Below, one piece after another: positions 14,080-16,151 of a stretch of 16,151 nt of DNA (its first letter is position 1; every line of letters starts with the position of its first letter). Origin of the DNA: Anaerolineaceae bacterium (GTDB taxonomy: Bacteria; Chloroflexota; Anaerolineae; 4572-78). The notes below the pieces were generated by a model. The model saw only the letters and a list, made by a program, of their open reading frames with translations, made no database searches and was not told the DNA's origin. The stretch lies in the NCBI GenBank assembly GCA_024762375.1, contig JANTHQ010000009.1, positions 1 through 16,151 on the forward strand, written 5' to 3'. A program made the position numbers and the translations under genes.

Positions 14080-15921
14080 TCAATCTATAAACTGTTTGTG
14101 CCACAATTCGATGGTGAGCAGCGCGCCCAACCGGCTGGTGTGGTCTGCGCCGGCCATATGCTCCGAAACCAAATTGCGGACAAATTCCGGCTGAAAATAT
14201 CCGCGCTCCAGCGCACGCCGGCTGAGCAGCGTATCTTCCACCCACCCGCGCAGCACGGTACGGAACCAGTTGTTGTAATCTTTATATGGTCGGCGTTCTG
14301 CCCCGGCGAGTTTTTCCAGCCCGATTTTTTTCAGATGCCAGTGCAGCAAACGTTGAGCGCGAATGCGAACTTCGCGAGCGCAGGCGACCATCGGTAAACC
14401 CGTGCCGGTGAACGGCACTTGCGCCAATTGTGGGTAGGCTTGCACAAACGCCATCTGAACCAAATGCCGCTCAAACTGAAAACCGGGCGGCACGGTGAGC
14501 GCAAAATCGAGCAAATCGTTATCGGCAAAGGGCAAGCGAACCATCGTCCGGCTGCGAGCCACTTCCACGCCATTGATGGTCATTCGCGGCACGCGCTGGG
14601 TCAGGTCGAAATAGAGCCGCTGGTTTGCCAGTTGGGTCGTCCCGGCACGCCGCATACCGGCAATATACTCATCCATCACCTGTGTGCCCACCCGCTGCCG
14701 AAACGCATCGGTGTACAATTGTTGCTCTTCGGCGGGGGTGTAATAGACCACCCCTTGCGAATTGTGCACCTGCAAATGCACATCGGCTTCCACTTCGGGG
14801 GGATAATCGCCCCAAAATGGGCGTTTCAGCGCAAACCCGAACATCGCATCGCCCATAAATCCTTTGTAGATAATTTTGGCGAACTCGGCTTCTTCTTTCA
14901 GTGTTGCCATCGCGTGCAGATTGATGACATTTCCCAGCCCATCGGTGGCGCGCACGCCCTCTTCCGCCATATCGAACAGCCAATCCGGGCGCAATTCAAA
15001 ATAGTGATGCTGCGCGCCGACTTTCGCCGCCAACTCTTTGGCGAATCGCACATCATCCGCACCGGGCATACCCCACGTGAACGTATGGAACGATTCGTCC
15101 ACCACCCCATCGCGGAGCATCGCCAGAATCACCCGCGAATCGAGCCCGCCACTGAGCAGGATGCCCGCCGGAATATCGCCGGGGGCTTGCCGTTTGATGG
15201 CTTTTCTCAAATGATGATTCAACTGCTCGATGAGCGATTGCTCGGATTGCAACCGGTACTGTCGGGGATATTCCAACGTCCAATACGGATGAATCGTCAT
15301 CTGCCCGCCGCTGAAGGTGAGCACCGACGCCTGCGGCAACAGATGCACATTTTCTAGCAATGTGTGGTCGTTAAAGGCATGGTCAAATCGCAGAAGCTCG
15401 CTGATTGCCACCAAATCCACATCGCGGGAGAGCGTGCGGTCAGCCAGCAGAGCCCGCACGCCGGAACCGAAAAGCAATTCGCCGTTGAAATGGGCATAGT
15501 ACAGTGGATAGAGTCCCATCCGGTCATTGACGATGGTCATCTTTCGGGTGCGGGTATCCCAAATTGCTGCCACAAATGCGCCGTTCAGTTCGGCAGCAAA
15601 TGTCTCGCCGAATTTCTCGAACAGCCGCAGCAGCAATTCCGCATCACCGGCAGGCGGACGCCCCTCGAGCCGTTGCGCCATTTCGGCGGCGTTGTACAAT
15701 TCGCCTTCCATCACCAAACAAAGCGTGCGGTCAGCGTTCCATACGGGTTGCGGCTGGGTATTCACAATTCCCAGCGATACCCGTCCCAGCCCAAAACCGT
15801 CTCCGGCGTGCAGTTCGGTGTGAAAACGGGGCGCACTTTCCAGTGCACGCGCCATATCCGCCAAAAACCGCTGCGATTGTTCTGCTGAAATGTTTTTTAC
15901 AAACCCAACCAAACCGGGCAT
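14080..15921 (-). CDS. Asparagine-synthase-like amide ligase with degenerate glutaminase domain
   Basis: 613 residues with the two-domain layout of AsnB. Residues 1-215 have the Ntn/PurF-type glutaminase fold (GELYNAAEMAQRL at 73-85, GDAELLLRLFEKFGE at 92-106, LNGAFVAAIWD at 112-122, NDRMGLYPLYY at 132-142). Residues about 225-610 are the synthetase domain with PP-loop SGGLDSR at 257-263 for ATP. The protein begins Met-Pro-Gly where the catalytic Cys should be residue 2, and the oxyanion Asn of the NGE motif is Glu72 (MEGE). It therefore should not hydrolyse glutamine. It may use free ammonia or another amine, as lasso-peptide cyclases and beta-lactam synthetase do with the same fold. The ATG at 15921 has GGAGGG with 6 nt spacing. 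First gene of the group in view; its likely role is amidation of a sugar acid or glycan component. Confidence 0.85.
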   Translation of the reverse strand: MPGLVGFVKNISAEQSQRFLADMARALESAPRFHTELHAGDGFGLGRVSLGIVNTQPQPVWNADRTLCLVMEGELYNAAEMAQRLEGRPPAGDAELLLRLFEKFGETFAAELNGAFVAAIWDTRTRKMTIVNDRMGLYPLYYAHFNGELLFGSGVRALLADRTLSRDVDLVAISELLRFDHAFNDHTLLENVHLLPQASVLTFSGGQMTIHPYWTLEYPRQYRLQSEQSLIEQLNHHLRKAIKRQAPGDIPAGILLSGGLDSRVILAMLRDGVVDESFHTFTWGMPGADDVRFAKELAAKVGAQHHYFELRPDWLFDMAEEGVRATDGLGNVINLHAMATLKEEAEFAKIIYKGFMGDAMFGFALKRPFWGDYPPEVEADVHLQVHNSQGVVYYTPAEEQQLYTDAFRQRVGTQVMDEYIAGMRRAGTTQLANQRLYFDLTQRVPRMTINGVEVARSRTMVRLPFADNDLLDFALTVPPGFQFERHLVQMAFVQAYPQLAQVPFTGTGLPMVACAREVRIRAQRLLHWHLKKIGLEKLAGAERRPYKDYNNWFRTVLRGWVEDTLLSRRALERGYFQPEFVRNLVSEHMAGADHTSRLGALLTIELWHKQFID

Positions 15922-15946
15922 ATATTTCCCTCCGTATTGCGTTTAA

Positions 15947-15975
15947 ACTTTAAAGTTCGAGGTTTCAGGTTTCAA
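15947..15975 (-). promoter_or_regulatory. Candidate sigma70-like promoter for the amide-ligase gene
   Basis: Minus-strand TTGAAA (15970-15975, 5 of 6 consensus) and TAAAGT (15947-15952, 4 of 6) are 17 bp apart. This places the start of transcription about 20 nt before the ATG, so the leader would be short but would still hold the GGAGGG site. The -10 lies within a 10-bp palindrome ACTTTAAAGT (15947-15956). A tandem heptamer AGGTTTC x2 (15960-15973) fills the spacer and -35. Confidence 0.4.
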
Positions 15976-16065
15976 TTCCAAAGTTTTAAGTCACGTTACG
16001 CAGTCCGAGATTTGACAAAATCAGAAATGAAAAAATTTTGGGCGAAAACCATATACTCTCGGTTT

Positions 16066-16151
16066 CCCCCATCCCCCCTGTATCCCCCCTTCCCCGTGGG
16101 GGAAGGGGGAGTGAGAGAGAGCGAGGGGGCATCTGCCCCCTCGCTCTCCCC
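16066..16151. repeat. C-rich repeat block: potential G-quadruplex and two large palindromes
   Basis: On the minus strand four G runs of 4, 6, 6 and 5 (16092-16095, 16084-16089, 16073-16078, 16066-16070) are separated by loops of 2, 5 and 2 nt, a textbook G-quadruplex motif. Next comes a palindrome CCCCCTTCCCC / GGGGAAGGGGG around GTG (16085-16109), then a 15-bp-arm palindrome GAGAGCGAGGGGGCA / TGCCCCCTCGCTCTC around TC (16117-16148). No gene is seen between 15922 and the window end. The block resembles the C-rich dispersed repeats common in bacterial intergenic DNA. Confidence 0.7.

Noticed and set aside
14080..15921. True glutamine-dependent asparagine synthetase
   Set aside because: The Cys nucleophile and oxyanion Asn are both replaced, and the locus is a glycan cluster.
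16085..16148. Intrinsic terminator at the right edge
   Set aside because: The palindromes are GC-rich but no T-run follows on either strand.
1..16151. tRNA or rRNA genes
   Set aside because: I saw no cloverleaf with a GTTCGANTC-type arm in the spacers and no rRNA-like conserved stretch; the window is nearly filled by protein genes.

Overview
All thirteen protein genes in this window lie on the minus strand, so they read from right to left. Together they form part of a surface-glycan or glycosylated-metabolite locus. The organism is most likely a filamentous Chloroflexota bacterium (Anaerolineae, Ardenticatenia or Caldilineae type). This is inferred from moderate GC content, from a secreted protein with Big-type and DUF11-type repeats ending in FLPLIMR (a C-terminal tail I associate from memory with Chloroflexota exported proteins), and from intergenic spacers rich in palindromic repeats. 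The taxonomic call is tentative.

Layout in transcription order. (1) 16151-15922: leader region with C-rich repeats, two large palindromes, a potential G-quadruplex and a candidate promoter. (2) 15921-10467: an asparagine-synthase-like amide ligase that lacks the catalytic Cys of its glutaminase domain, two GT4-type glycosyltransferases that overlap by 4 bp, a 165-bp MITE-like element sitting on the stop codon of the second one, then a GT2 glycosyltransferase. (3) 10440-8421: a single-gene unit with its own sigma70-like promoter, a structured 5' leader, a secreted SGNH-hydrolase-like protein and a very strong intrinsic terminator. (4) 8420-1 and beyond: a compact run, probably one operon, encoding a FOXRED2-like flavoprotein, a GT4 glycosyltransferase, a sulfotransferase, an acyl-CoA-dehydrogenase-like flavoprotein, a freestanding adenylation enzyme, a freestanding carrier protein, a membrane acyltransferase (AT3 family) and the first 111 codons of a flavin-dependent halogenase-like protein cut by the window edge.

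The most notable content is at the left end. Adenylation enzyme, dehydrogenase and carrier protein match the three-enzyme set that turns L-proline into pyrrole-2-carboxyl-S-carrier protein in pyoluteorin, prodigiosin and clorobiocin biosynthesis (PltF/PltE/PltL, RedM/RedW/RedO, CloN4/N3/N5). The specificity residues of the adenylation enzyme read DLFYLALVCK by alignment to PheA. The dehydrogenase has the catalytic Glu at position 244 and lacks the usual YEGT Glu. A PltA/PrnC-like halogenase start follows. Finding this set in line with glycosyltransferases, a sulfotransferase and a membrane acyltransferase, with no polyketide synthase in view, suggests a glycan or glycolipid bearing a (possibly halogenated) pyrrole ester or amide and possibly sulfate. 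That product is an inference; the enzyme families are seen in the sequence.
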